A DNA stretch of 64,000 nucleotides from JAOUEA01 sp963734685 (GTDB lineage: Bacteria > Actinomycetota > UBA4738 > HRBIN12): the NCBI GenBank assembly GCA_963734685.1, contig CAVTIC010000007.1, forward strand, positions 620,001 to 684,000. The letters run 5' to 3'. The notes beneath the pieces are model-generated. The model was not told the DNA's origin. It did not search any database and saw only the letters and a list, made by a program, of their open reading frames with translations. The position numbers and the translations under genes are program-made. Of this stretch, positions 1-7,858 are shown piece by piece (position 1 is the first letter of the stretch; the number at the start of each line of letters is the position of its first letter).

Positions 1-465
1 GACGCGCGTCACGTACTCGTCCAGGTCGACCGCGATCACACGGTCGTCGGGATAGCCGGGCGCTTCGAGGCCCGGTGTGTAGATCACCTGCACCTCCGGC
101 TCGGCACCGTCGTTGCGCTCGAAGTAGAGCTTCTGCTGCATGCCTGCGATGTTCGCGTAGCGCTTCTCCATCAGCAGGCGCGCCGCCGTGCGCATCTCGG
201 GATCGTTGCCGATGTAGCCGTCGATCTGGACCATGTCGTGCTCGGCGATGTAGGCGTCCTGCATCGCCGCGATCGTGCCGTAGTCCTCGCGCGACATCGT
301 CTTGCCGCTGGACTCGCGATCGACCACGTAGGTGCTCGCGGCGCTCCGCGAGAGCACGGTGGTCTGGGTATTCGTGTTGTCGTACTCGGAGAGGCGTGTC
401 TCGGGCATCGCTTCGGTGAATCGCCTGAGTTCTTCAGGGCTGGGGTTGACGAGAACCTCTGCCAC
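1..465 (-). CDS. pckA: ATP-type phosphoenolpyruvate carboxykinase, N-terminal part (cut by window edge)
   Basis: This reading frame runs off the left edge, so only the first 155 residues are present. From memory they match the large ATP-dependent PEP carboxykinase family of Chloroflexi and Actinobacteria, including an N-terminal NPSPEELRR helix and DGYIGNDPE at residues 82-90. The enzyme interconverts oxaloacetate plus ATP with PEP plus CO2 in gluconeogenesis. The P-loop and metal site lie outside the window. The GTG start at 465 is chosen because AGGAGG (471-476) sits at ideal spacing. It is divergent from thiL across 163 bp in which I see no clear promoter. Confidence 0.78.
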   Translation of the reverse strand, partial: MAEVLVNPSPEELRRFTEAMPETRLSEYDNTNTQTTVLSRSAASTYVVDRESSGKTMSREDYGTIAAMQDAYIAEHDMVQIDGYIGNDPEMRTAARLLMEKRYANIAGMQQKLYFERNDGAEPEVQVIYTPGLEAPGYPDDRVIAVDLDEYVTRV

Positions 466-628
466 GGTGGGCCTCCTCGCGGGAGTCGTGTGGACCGACG
501 GGCACCGAGCAGTGGTCGCGTCGGAGTACGGTGGAAGTCTACCGAACGGCGTTCACGCCCCTGTTCGCGCAGCCGGCTCGACGCCGCCCGGTTCCACACG
601 AGCGTCTACCGACGGGAGGCGGCGGCCC

Positions 629-1582
629 ATGCACATCGGGGAACGAGCGCTGCTGGAGGCGATCTTCAAGGTGCTCTCCGGGGCCGGTCCGGAGGTGCGC
701 GTCGGCGTGGGCGATGATGCCGCCGTGATCGCGCCCGGAACGGGCGACCTCGTCCTCACCGTCGACGAGATGGTTGAGTGGACGCACTTCGACCGCGCGA
801 TCGCGACCGCGCGTGAGATCGGATATCGGGCGGTGGTGGTCGCGCTCAGCGACATCGCGGCGATGGCGGCGAGCCCGCGCGCCGCCTTGTGTGCCCTGAC
901 CCTCAGTGACGACATCGACGAGGCATGGACGATGGAGCTGTTCGCGGGCATGCGGGAGGCGTGCGACGAGTACGCGCTCTGGCTCGTGGGTGGCAACCTC
1001 GTCAGGGGTGGGGCGGTGTCGATCGCGATCACCGTGACGGGCGAGGTCGCGCCCGGCCGCGCCGTCCGGCGAGCAGGGGCGCAGGTCGGGGATCGCCTGC
1101 TGGTCACCGGCACCCTCGGGGGAGCCGCGGCCGGGCTGCGGCTCGCCCGCGAAGGACGCGACTGGGATCCCGAGCATCGAGCCGCGGTCGCTCCGTACTT
1201 CCGGCCGGTGGCGCGCGTCGGTGAGGCGGGCGTGCTCGCCGCCCGCGGAGCGACGTCCATGATCGACGTGTCGGACGGATTCGCGCTCGATCTCGCACGG
1301 CTCGTGGAGGCGAGCGGTGTGGGAGCCAGCGTGCGTCTCGGGGACCTGCCCGTCGCCGCGGGGGCCTCGCCCGCCGACGCCCTCTCGGGCGGCGACGACT
1401 ACGAGCTGCTCGTGACGCTGCCCGACGTCGAGGCGGCAACAGGCGCGCGTGAGGACCTGAGTGATCGGTTCGGCGTGTCTCTCACGGACGTCGGTGACAT
1501 CACGACGAGCGCTCTGGTTGCTGTGGAGCGGGACGGTGACGAGCGCACGCTCGAGCCGGAGGGCTGGGACCACTTGGCGTGA
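629..1582 (+). CDS. thiL: Thiamine-monophosphate kinase
   Basis: ThiL phosphorylates thiamine monophosphate to thiamine diphosphate with ATP, the last step of cofactor synthesis, in the cytoplasm. The 317-residue length is normal. Family motifs seen are VGVGDDAAV (residues 25-33, nucleotide and metal site), TVDEMVEWTHF, IDVSDG and the C-terminal GGDDYELL. The ATG at 629 follows GGGAGG by 8 nt. A longer in-frame extension upstream exists but lacks family similarity. The gene converges on rpmB with a 34-bp gap. No other thiamine gene is adjacent, so its local partner is unclear. Confidence 0.93.
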   Translation: MHIGERALLEAIFKVLSGAGPEVRVGVGDDAAVIAPGTGDLVLTVDEMVEWTHFDRAIATAREIGYRAVVVALSDIAAMAASPRAALCALTLSDDIDEAWTMELFAGMREACDEYALWLVGGNLVRGGAVSIAITVTGEVAPGRAVRRAGAQVGDRLLVTGTLGGAAAGLRLAREGRDWDPEHRAAVAPYFRPVARVGEAGVLAARGATSMIDVSDGFALDLARLVEASGVGASVRLGDLPVAAGASPADALSGGDDYELLVTLPDVEAATGAREDLSDRFGVSLTDVGDITTSALVAVERDGDERTLEPEGWDHLA

Positions 1583-1616
1583 GGACGGGGTTGGAGGCCT
1601 AGGACGGCGACGGCGG

Positions 1617-1817
1617 CTACGAAGCGCGCGGGATGCGGGTGACCTTCCCGGCCTTGATGCATGACGTGCATGCGTACACGCGCCGGGGGGTGCCGTCGAC
1701 CAGGGCTCGCACGCGCTGCACGTTGGGGTTCCAACGGCGGTTGTTCCGCTTGTGGGAGAAAGTGACGGCTTTGCCGAAGAACGGCTTCTTGCCGCAGATA
1801 TCGCAGACCGCTGCCAT
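1617..1817 (-). CDS. rpmB: 50S ribosomal protein L28
   Basis: This 66-residue basic protein of the large ribosomal subunit carries the zinc-ribbon (C+) form: CDICGKK near the N terminus and CTSCIKAGK near the C terminus, giving four cysteines in two CxxC pairs. The core FSHKRNNRRWNPNVQ is typical of L28. It is a single-gene unit read leftward, with its own TGGTAGCCT promoter element just upstream. A C-minus paralogue expressed under zinc limitation is common in related bacteria but none is in this window. Confidence 0.95.
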   Translation of the reverse strand: MAAVCDICGKKPFFGKAVTFSHKRNNRRWNPNVQRVRALVDGTPRRVYACTSCIKAGKVTRIPRAS

Positions 1818-1826
1818 AGCCCGACG

Positions 1827-1832
1827 AGGCTA
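1827..1832 (-). promoter_or_regulatory. -10 element for rpmB
   Basis: On the minus strand TAGCCT, preceded by TGG (extended -10), ends 9 nt before the rpmB ATG. The mRNA should therefore have almost no leader. Confidence 0.45.
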
Positions 1833-1876
1833 CCAGACGGTTGCGCGACTCCGGCCAGTCGGTTGCGCCTCCGCGG

Positions 1877-2419
1877 TCAGCTCGAGATCGCTGCGAGGTG
1901 CTCGTCGAGCGCGCTCTGGCTGAGCTCGCCGTCGACCTTCGCGACCTGGTTCCCCTCGGCATCGAAGAAGACGGTGACCGGGAGTCCGAAGCTTCCGAGA
2001 TCGGTACGGATCGCGCCGTCCGGGTCGAACAGCGACGGGAACGACACCCCGTAGTCCGCGATGAAACTCTCCGCGCCGTCCCTCGAGTCGAGCGTGTCGA
2101 CACCGATGAACTGCACGTCCGGGTGCGCCGCCGCGGCGTCGGACAGCATGGGCATCTCGCGCGTGCACGGTTCGCACCACGACGCCCAGAGGTTCACGAC
2201 GACCGGTATGCCCTGCAGCTCAGCGAGCAGCGTCCGGAACGCGTCAGTGTCGGCGATGGGGAGCTCGGCCACCCGAGCAGGGAGGCCGGGAACGGTTCCC
2301 CCCGCGAGCAGGGCCGGTGAGGACGTGGCCGCGGACGTGACGGAAGGCGCTGCCTGCTCGGTGCATGCAGCGACCAGCACGATCGAGGCCACCAACGGCA
2401 GGAGGACCACGGGACGCAT
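1877..2419 (-). CDS. TlpA-like thiol-disulfide lipoprotein (ResA/TlpA thioredoxin family)
   Basis: This 180-residue protein begins with a lipoprotein signal (hydrophobic residues 4-18, lipobox LVAAC with Cys19), so it should be anchored outside the membrane. A thioredoxin-fold domain follows, with WASWCEPC carrying the redox pair Cys82/Cys85 and later FIGVDTLD and LPVTVFFD segments. Such proteins reduce extracytoplasmic disulfides, often for cytochrome c maturation, but no cytochrome genes are nearby, so the substrate is unknown. The start at 2419 is supported by a TACCAT -10 six nt upstream and by the signal peptide. It is divergent from recG. Confidence 0.82.
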   Translation of the reverse strand: MRPVVLLPLVASIVLVAACTEQAAPSVTSAATSSPALLAGGTVPGLPARVAELPIADTDAFRTLLAELQGIPVVVNLWASWCEPCTREMPMLSDAAAAHPDVQFIGVDTLDSRDGAESFIADYGVSFPSLFDPDGAIRTDLGSFGLPVTVFFDAEGNQVAKVDGELSQSALDEHLAAISS

Positions 2420-2425
2420 CGCTCC

Positions 2426-2431
2426 ATGGTA
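2426..2431 (-). promoter_or_regulatory. -10 element for the TlpA-like gene (leaderless start)
   Basis: TACCAT on the minus strand ends 6 nt before the ATG at 2419, placing transcription start at the start codon. Confidence 0.4.
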
Positions 2432-2498
2432 GGGGGCGTTGCGGGGAGGTCGTCGCGTCGCGGGCGCGTGATACAACCGGGCGCATGAGGAGCGCTCG

Positions 2499-4739
2499 GT
2501 GCCGTCGCTGACTTTCGCCTCCCCGACCCTCGATATCGACCCGACCCTGGCCAAGCGACGGACGGGGGCCCGCACGAAGGGCGCGCCGGCCCACGAGGTG
2601 CTCGCCGAGGCCTTCGACGTGCGGACCGTCGGCGACCTACTGCACCACTACCCACGCCGGTACATCGATCGCTCGCGGGTAGAGACGATCGGGGGCATGA
2701 AGCTCGGTTCCTACGTCACGGTGATCGCCCGGGTCCGGAAGGTGGCGAAGCGGCTCACCAGGCGCCGGCAGTCGATGGTCACGGTAACCGTGGGCGACGG
2801 CAGCGGATACCTCGACCTGACCTTCTTCAACCAGCCCTGGACGGCGAGCATGTATCGCGAGGGCCAGGAGGTGGCCGTGTCGGGCGTGGCGTCGCTGTAC
2901 AAGGGCCGCCTGCAGCTCTCGAAGCACGACGTGGAGTTCCTCCGCGGCGACGAGGCCGACCTCGTGCACACCGGGCGCATCACACCCGTGCATCCCGCGA
3001 CCGATGGCGTCACGACGCGGACGATCCGCGAGCTGCTCCATCGCGCACTCGAGCGTCTGGGCCCGATCGCAGACCCGATGCCGGCCGACGTCGTCGACGC
3101 GGAAGGTCTCGGCTCCTACGATCGGGCCCTTCGCGACATCCACTTCCCGGCCGATGAACGGGCGTTGGCGGCGGCGCGCGAACGGTTGAAGTTCGACGAG
3201 CTGTTCACGCTTGAGCTGGGGGTCGCGTTCCGCAAGCACCGGGTGGGGTCCGAGAGCGGCGGGGTGGCCCATCGACCCGGCGGCGCGCTCGTGGATCGCC
3301 TGGCGGCCACGATCCCGTTCGAGCCCACCGACGCGCAGCGCCGCGCGATGATCGACATCGCTGCCGCGATGACGGCCCCTCGCCCGATGAACGTGCTGCT
3401 GCAGGGTGACGTGGGCTCCGGGAAGACGCTCGTGGCCCTTCACGCGGCACTCGTCGCGATCGGATCCGGACACCAGGCCGCGATCATGGCCCCGACCGAG
3501 GTCCTCGCGGGCCAGCATCTCCGTTCCGTCGCAGAGCTGCTCCGTGGGGTCGGAGGCGTCCCGTACCTCGAGCTCGTGTCCTCGCACCGCTCGACGGTGC
3601 ACGACGGTCAGGCGTCGCTCCTCGACTCGCTCGACGAGGCGAACGAGCCGGATCCCGCATCCCCCTCCGACGAACCTGCGGTCACCTTCGCGCTCCTCAC
3701 CGCCGCGATCACGGGGAAGGACCGTCAGCGGGTGCTCGACGCCGTCGCCGACGGCGGCGTCGATCTGGTGATCGGCACCCACGCCCTCGTGCAGGAAGCG
3801 GTCACCTTCGCCGACCTCAGCCTCGCCGTGATCGACGAGCAGCATCGGTTCGGGCTGCACCAACGCACGGCCCTGAAGCGCAAGGGGGGAGAGGCGGACG
3901 TGCTGATCATGACCGCGACGCCCATCCCGCGCACGCTCGCCCTCACCTACTACGGAGATCTCGACGTGGTCGTGCTCGACGAGCTTCCCGAGGGCCGGCG
4001 GCCGATCGCCACCCGCGCCGTCCGCACCGCCGCCCAGCGCACCGCCGCCTACGAGCTCGTCCGCGCCGAGGTGGCGGCCGGCCGCCAGGGGTTCGTCGTG
4101 TGCGCCGCGATCGACGAGGGCAACAGGACCCAGGTCAAAGCGGCCGAGGCCGAGGCCGATCGGCTCGCCTCCGAGGTCTTCCCCGATCTGCGCATCGAGC
4201 TGCTCCACGGACGCATGCGCCCGAAGGACAAGGAGGCGATCATGGAGCGGTTCCGCGTGGGGGAGGCCGACCTGTTGATCTCCACCACCGTGATCGAGGT
4301 CGGCGTCGATGTGCCCAACGCGACCGTGATGCTCGTCGAGAACGCCGAGCGATTCGGCCTGGCCCAGCTCCACCAGCTCAGGGGGCGCATCGGCCGCGGC
4401 GAGCATCCGGGCACGTGCTTCCTGTTCGACGAGTCCGACGAGAACAACCTCGACGCCCGGGCGCGCATCGATGCGATGGTGCGCACCACCGACGGGTTCG
4501 AGCTCGCCGACGAGGACCTGCGTCTGCGGGGCGAGGGGACGCTCTTCGACACCCGGCAGTCGGGCATGCCTGACCTGCGTCTCGCGAGGCTGGCCGATGA
4601 CATGGCGCTGGTCGTTCGGGCGCGCGCGAGGGCGTTCGACCTGATCGAACGCGATCCCTCGCTCGAGCGCCACCCCGAGCTTCTCGACGAGCTGCGGCAA
4701 CGGTTCGAGCGGTCGATCGATTGGCTGTTCAGGTCCTGA
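2499..4739 (+). CDS. recG: ATP-dependent DNA helicase RecG
   Basis: RecG is a superfamily 2 double-strand DNA translocase that remodels stalled forks and branched recombination intermediates. Seen in order: N-terminal wedge/OB domain (about 60-150), Walker A GDVGSGKT near residue 305, DEQHRFG near 446-452, TATPIPRTLALT, and the C-terminal helicase lobe with TTVIEVGVDVPNA and QLRGRIGRG. At 746 residues it is longer than many RecGs, partly because of an acidic insert at about 361-406 between Walker A and the DEQH box. The GTG start follows GAGGAG. rsmD follows after 1 nt, so the two are probably cotranscribed. Confidence 0.95.
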   Translation: MPSLTFASPTLDIDPTLAKRRTGARTKGAPAHEVLAEAFDVRTVGDLLHHYPRRYIDRSRVETIGGMKLGSYVTVIARVRKVAKRLTRRRQSMVTVTVGDGSGYLDLTFFNQPWTASMYREGQEVAVSGVASLYKGRLQLSKHDVEFLRGDEADLVHTGRITPVHPATDGVTTRTIRELLHRALERLGPIADPMPADVVDAEGLGSYDRALRDIHFPADERALAAARERLKFDELFTLELGVAFRKHRVGSESGGVAHRPGGALVDRLAATIPFEPTDAQRRAMIDIAAAMTAPRPMNVLLQGDVGSGKTLVALHAALVAIGSGHQAAIMAPTEVLAGQHLRSVAELLRGVGGVPYLELVSSHRSTVHDGQASLLDSLDEANEPDPASPSDEPAVTFALLTAAITGKDRQRVLDAVADGGVDLVIGTHALVQEAVTFADLSLAVIDEQHRFGLHQRTALKRKGGEADVLIMTATPIPRTLALTYYGDLDVVVLDELPEGRRPIATRAVRTAAQRTAAYELVRAEVAAGRQGFVVCAAIDEGNRTQVKAAEAEADRLASEVFPDLRIELLHGRMRPKDKEAIMERFRVGEADLLISTTVIEVGVDVPNATVMLVENAERFGLAQLHQLRGRIGRGEHPGTCFLFDESDENNLDARARIDAMVRTTDGFELADEDLRLRGEGTLFDTRQSGMPDLRLARLADDMALVVRARARAFDLIERDPSLERHPELLDELRQRFERSIDWLFRS

Positions 4740-4740
4740 C

Positions 4741-5307
4741 ATGCGCATCGTGGCCGGCACGGCGAAGGGGGTGCGGCTCGCCCCCGTACCGACCGGGGTC
4801 CGCCCCCTGTCCGACCGTGCCAGGGAAGGGCTGTTCTCGAGCCTCGGCCCTGCGGCGGTCGAGGATGCCGCGGTGCTCGACCTGTTCGCGGGCACCGGGG
4901 CGTCGGGAATCGAGGCGCTCTCTCGCGGAGCCGACCACGCTCATCTCGTGGAACGATCGCCGTCCGCGGTGTCCGCGATCCGCCGCAACCTCGCACTCAC
5001 GGGGACCGAGGACCGTGCCGAGGTCCACCGGATGGACGTGCTTCGATTTCTCACAGGAAATGACAAGATGGGGGCCCCATACGACCTGGTGATCTGCGAC
5101 CCTCCGTACGAGCTCGGATCCCCCCACGTGGACGGTGTCCTGCGAGAACTGGCGGACGGATGGCTCCGAGGCGACACGTGGACCGTGGTGTTGACGCGGG
5201 GGCGCAAGAGTTCCATGCCTGTCATTCCGCTACACTGGTTTGCCGCGAGGCGACTCCGGTACGGAGACAGCCTCGTCATGCTGTTCCGGCCGAGTGGATC
5301 GGCCTGA
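4741..5307 (+). CDS. rsmD: 16S rRNA (guanine966-N2)-methyltransferase
   Basis: This SAM-dependent Rossmann methyltransferase of 188 residues should methylate G966 of 16S rRNA during 30S maturation. Motif I is VLDLFAGTGASGIEALSRG and the catalytic motif is CDPPYELG. The N terminus MRIVAGTAKG resembles the RsmD signature (usually RxIxGxxKGRxL). The start lies 1 nt after the recG stop, and coaD follows after a 14-nt gap: the recG-rsmD-coaD order is common in bacteria. Confidence 0.93.
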   Translation: MRIVAGTAKGVRLAPVPTGVRPLSDRAREGLFSSLGPAAVEDAAVLDLFAGTGASGIEALSRGADHAHLVERSPSAVSAIRRNLALTGTEDRAEVHRMDVLRFLTGNDKMGAPYDLVICDPPYELGSPHVDGVLRELADGWLRGDTWTVVLTRGRKSSMPVIPLHWFAARRLRYGDSLVMLFRPSGSA

Positions 5308-5321
5308 GACCTGGAGGTTCC

Positions 5322-5810
5322 ATGGGCTTGACCGCCCTGTGCCCGGGGACGTTCGACCCCGTCACCAACGGCCACATCGACATCGTCGAGCGCGCGAGTG
5401 AGACCTTCGAGACCGTCGTGGTGGCGGTGCTCGAGAACCCGGCGAAGCAGCCGATGTTCGACGTCGACGAGCGAGTCGAGATGCTCGAGAAGGCCTGTGC
5501 AGGCATGCCCGGGGTTGCCGTGACCGCCTTCGAAGGCCTGTTGGTCGACTTCGCCCAGCGCCGCGGGAACGCTGTGATCGTGAAGGGGCTCCGAGCGGTG
5601 TCCGACTACGAGTTCGAGATCCAGATGGCACAGATGAACCTCCGACTCGGACACGTGGAGACGTTGCTCATGCCCACGAACCCGTCGTGGTCGTTCCTGT
5701 CGTCCTCGCTCGTGAAGGAGGTCGCCCGATTCGGCGGTGACGTCGAGGGCCTCGTGCCCGATCACGTCCGGACGCGACTGCTCGACCGCATGGCGAGGGG
5801 ACGCGGCTGA
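5322..5810 (+). CDS. coaD: Phosphopantetheine adenylyltransferase
   Basis: CoaD transfers AMP from ATP to 4'-phosphopantetheine to give dephospho-CoA, the penultimate step of CoA synthesis. The 162-residue nucleotidyltransferase fold has PGTFDPVTNGH near the start (phosphate-binding HxGH-like motif) and the C-terminal SSSLVKEVARFGGDV. The ATG at 5322 follows GGAGG; the larger reading frame upstream overlaps rsmD and has no similarity. Its TGA overlaps the ATG of the next gene by one base, implying coupled translation. Confidence 0.95.
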   Translation: MGLTALCPGTFDPVTNGHIDIVERASETFETVVVAVLENPAKQPMFDVDERVEMLEKACAGMPGVAVTAFEGLLVDFAQRRGNAVIVKGLRAVSDYEFEIQMAQMNLRLGHVETLLMPTNPSWSFLSSSLVKEVARFGGDVEGLVPDHVRTRLLDRMARGRG

Positions 5811-6376
5811 TGGACATCACCGCCCGCCTCAACCATCTCGACGAGCTGGTCCGTGACGCGAAGGCGATGCCGCTGTCGGCGTCGGTCCTGGTGAACCGCG
5901 ACGAGGTCCTCGAGCTCATCGCGGACATGCAGGAGGCCCTCCCCGACGAGATCAAGCAGGCGCGTTGGATCGTGAAGGACCGCGAGGATCTGCTCGCGAA
6001 GGCTCGCGCCGACGCCGAGGACATCGTCGAGCAGGCGCGGAACGAACAGCTGAAGATGGCCCGACAGGAGGCCGTGGTCGCGCGCGCCGCCGATGAAGCG
6101 GAACGGACGCTGACAGAGGCGGATGAGCAGTCGCGAGCGATGCGGCGCGAGGCCGAAGAATACGTCGACGCGAAGCTGGCCCAGTTCGAGATCGCGCTTC
6201 GTCGCATCCTCGAGGATTCGCAGGCATCGGCGCGCTCGCTCGCGAAGACGCTGGACCAGGTCGAGGTCGGGCGCGAGAAGCTGCGTGCGCCCGGCACCGT
6301 GGCCGAGCAGGAACTGGGTGAATCGGAACATGGTCCCCGCGATGCCACCCCCTTGTACGACGAGGAGGACCGGTGA
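5810..6376 (+). CDS. sepIVA: SepIVA-like DivIVA-family septation protein
   Basis: This 188-residue, highly charged protein is mostly coiled coil from about residue 40 to 155, rich in Ala, Glu and Arg, with no membrane segment. It sits immediately before DUF177 - rpmF - rnc - mutM - acyP - smc - ftsY, which is the context of mycobacterial Rv2927c (SepIVA, a DivIVA-domain protein needed for septation). The function is inferred mainly from that context plus the short N-terminal DivIVA-like segment and the coiled coil. It could instead be annotated as an ATP-synthase-b-like coiled-coil protein, a frequent false match. Confidence 0.68.
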   Translation: MDITARLNHLDELVRDAKAMPLSASVLVNRDEVLELIADMQEALPDEIKQARWIVKDREDLLAKARADAEDIVEQARNEQLKMARQEAVVARAADEAERTLTEADEQSRAMRREAEEYVDAKLAQFEIALRRILEDSQASARSLAKTLDQVEVGREKLRAPGTVAEQELGESEHGPRDATPLYDEEDR

Positions 6377-6885
6377 TCGCCCCGATCGACGTGCGCGATC
6401 TGCTCGGACAGCCGGGTGCGACGAGGGAGTATCACCTCGAGGCTCCGATCGAGGACTTCGGCACGGAGCTCGCCCGCGTGCGTGACGATGTCCCGGTCGC
6501 CGGCGACCTCCTACTGGAGTCCCTGGTCGAAGGCGTCCTGGTCTCGGGATCGCTCCGCGGCACGCTCTCGCTGCGGTGCGCGCGGTGCCTGAGGGAATTC
6601 GATCGGGCCTTCACCGTCGAGGTACACGAGCTGTTCGTCAGCGAGCCGGCCGAGGAAGCCGACGAGTACCCGCTCGACCCCGAGGGCTCGATCGAGCCGG
6701 AGCAGATGATGCGGGACACGATCGGTGTGGAGTTGCCGTTCTCGCCCTTGTGCACGCCTGACTGCCAGGGCCTCTGCTCGGTCTGCGGCGGCGACCGGAA
6801 CCTCGGCGAGTGTCCCGGGCACACCGAGGCCGACCCGCGATGGGCGGCGCTGGAGCAGCTCGCCACGATGTTCGACGAGAACTGA
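6373..6885 (+). CDS. DUF177/YceD-family protein
   Basis: This 170-residue protein belongs to DUF177 (YceD), linked in other organisms to 23S rRNA or large-subunit biogenesis and almost always encoded before rpmF. Visible features are the CARCL pair in mid-protein and a C-terminal cysteine cluster, CTPDCQGLCSVCGG followed by CPGH, likely to bind zinc. The GTG start overlaps the preceding stop by four bases. Position next to rpmF is the strongest contextual support. Confidence 0.88.
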   Translation: MIAPIDVRDLLGQPGATREYHLEAPIEDFGTELARVRDDVPVAGDLLLESLVEGVLVSGSLRGTLSLRCARCLREFDRAFTVEVHELFVSEPAEEADEYPLDPEGSIEPEQMMRDTIGVELPFSPLCTPDCQGLCSVCGGDRNLGECPGHTEADPRWAALEQLATMFDEN

Positions 6886-6920
6886 GACCCGACCGACACG
6901 ACGAAGGAGCGAACGACCAC

Positions 6921-7097
6921 ATGGCGGTTCCGAAGAAGAAGCAGAGCAAGTCCCGCGGCGACAAGCGGGCCGCGAACTGGAAAGGGTCGGCGCCGGCGTA
7001 CGCGGAGTGCCCGCAGTGCAAGCAGCCCAAGCTCCCCCACCGGGTGTGCGGCAACTGCGGGTACTACGCGGGCCGTCAGGCCGTCGAGGTCGAGTAG
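6921..7097 (+). CDS. rpmF: 50S ribosomal protein L32
   Basis: A 58-residue basic zinc-ribbon protein of the large subunit. The N terminus MAVPKKKQSKSR is characteristic and the two CxxC pairs (CPQC and CGNC) form the zinc site. The ATG at 6921 is preceded by AAGGAG. It lies between DUF177 and rnc, the usual arrangement. Confidence 0.95.
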   Translation: MAVPKKKQSKSRGDKRAANWKGSAPAYAECPQCKQPKLPHRVCGNCGYYAGRQAVEVE

Positions 7098-7102
7098 CCC
7101 TC

Positions 7103-7831
7103 GTGGCCGACGCGAAGACCGAGGCGCCGACGGGTGCGCCGAGCGTGTCGCTCGACGTGGCGCTCGGGGTGACGTTCTCCGACGCGGCGCTGCGCGAAGC
7201 TGCGCTGACCCACCGCTCCTTCGCGTTCGAACGGGGGCTCACCATCACGAACGAGCGCCTGGAGTTCCTCGGTGACTCGGTGCTCGGCCTCGTCGTCACC
7301 GACATGGCCTTCGAGGCATACCCCGAGATGCCCGAAGGTGCCCTCGCCAAGCTGCGAGCCGCCATCGTGAACATGACCGCGCTCGCCGACGTCGCTCGCT
7401 CCCTCGGGCTCGGCGAGGCGGTGCTGCTCGGCAAAGGTGAGGAGCAGAGCGGCGGACGCAACAAGTCCTCGATCTTGGCCGATGCGCTCGAAGCGGTCTT
7501 CGGGGCCGTGTACCTCGATCGGGGACTCGGGGTGGCCACCGAGCTGATCGAGCGGTTGTTCCGGCCTCGCATGGAAGCGTACGTGCGGGGTGAGGGCGAT
7601 CGCGACTACAAGACGATCTTGCAGGAGCTGGCCTCGCGAGCGCTGCACTCGATGCCCGAGTATCGCCTCGAGGAACGCGGTCCGGATCACGAGAAGGAGT
7701 TCACGGCCACCGTGCACCTGGGCGGCGAGCCGATGGGAACCGGCGTCGGCCGATCCAAGAAGGAGGCCGAGCAAGGGGCAGCTCAGGAAGCGTATCTGCG
7801 CATCTCCGAGCGTCTGGTGTCGGACGCGTGA
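7103..7831 (+). CDS. rnc: Ribonuclease III
   Basis: RNase III cleaves double-stranded RNA for rRNA processing and turnover of structured leaders. The catalytic domain shows the family signature NERLEFLGDSVLGL (from about residue 49), followed by a double-stranded-RNA-binding domain from about residue 168 that ends KKEAEQGAAQEAY. The GTG at 7103, five nt after the rpmF stop, is chosen; a Met further in is unlikely because it would cut the domain. The structured pnp leader at the other end of this window is a plausible target. Confidence 0.94.
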   Translation: MADAKTEAPTGAPSVSLDVALGVTFSDAALREAALTHRSFAFERGLTITNERLEFLGDSVLGLVVTDMAFEAYPEMPEGALAKLRAAIVNMTALADVARSLGLGEAVLLGKGEEQSGGRNKSSILADALEAVFGAVYLDRGLGVATELIERLFRPRMEAYVRGEGDRDYKTILQELASRALHSMPEYRLEERGPDHEKEFTATVHLGGEPMGTGVGRSKKEAEQGAAQEAYLRISERLVSDA

Positions 7832-7858
7832 GGAGAGCACTCGTGAGGGGGGACCAGG

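Noticed and set aside
539..1573. A 344-codon frame opposite thiL
   Set aside because: Antisense to a clear ThiL; no family features.
2637..4895. A 752-codon open frame opposite recG
   Set aside because: Recognisable RecG motifs lie on the other strand; this frame has no domain and skewed composition.
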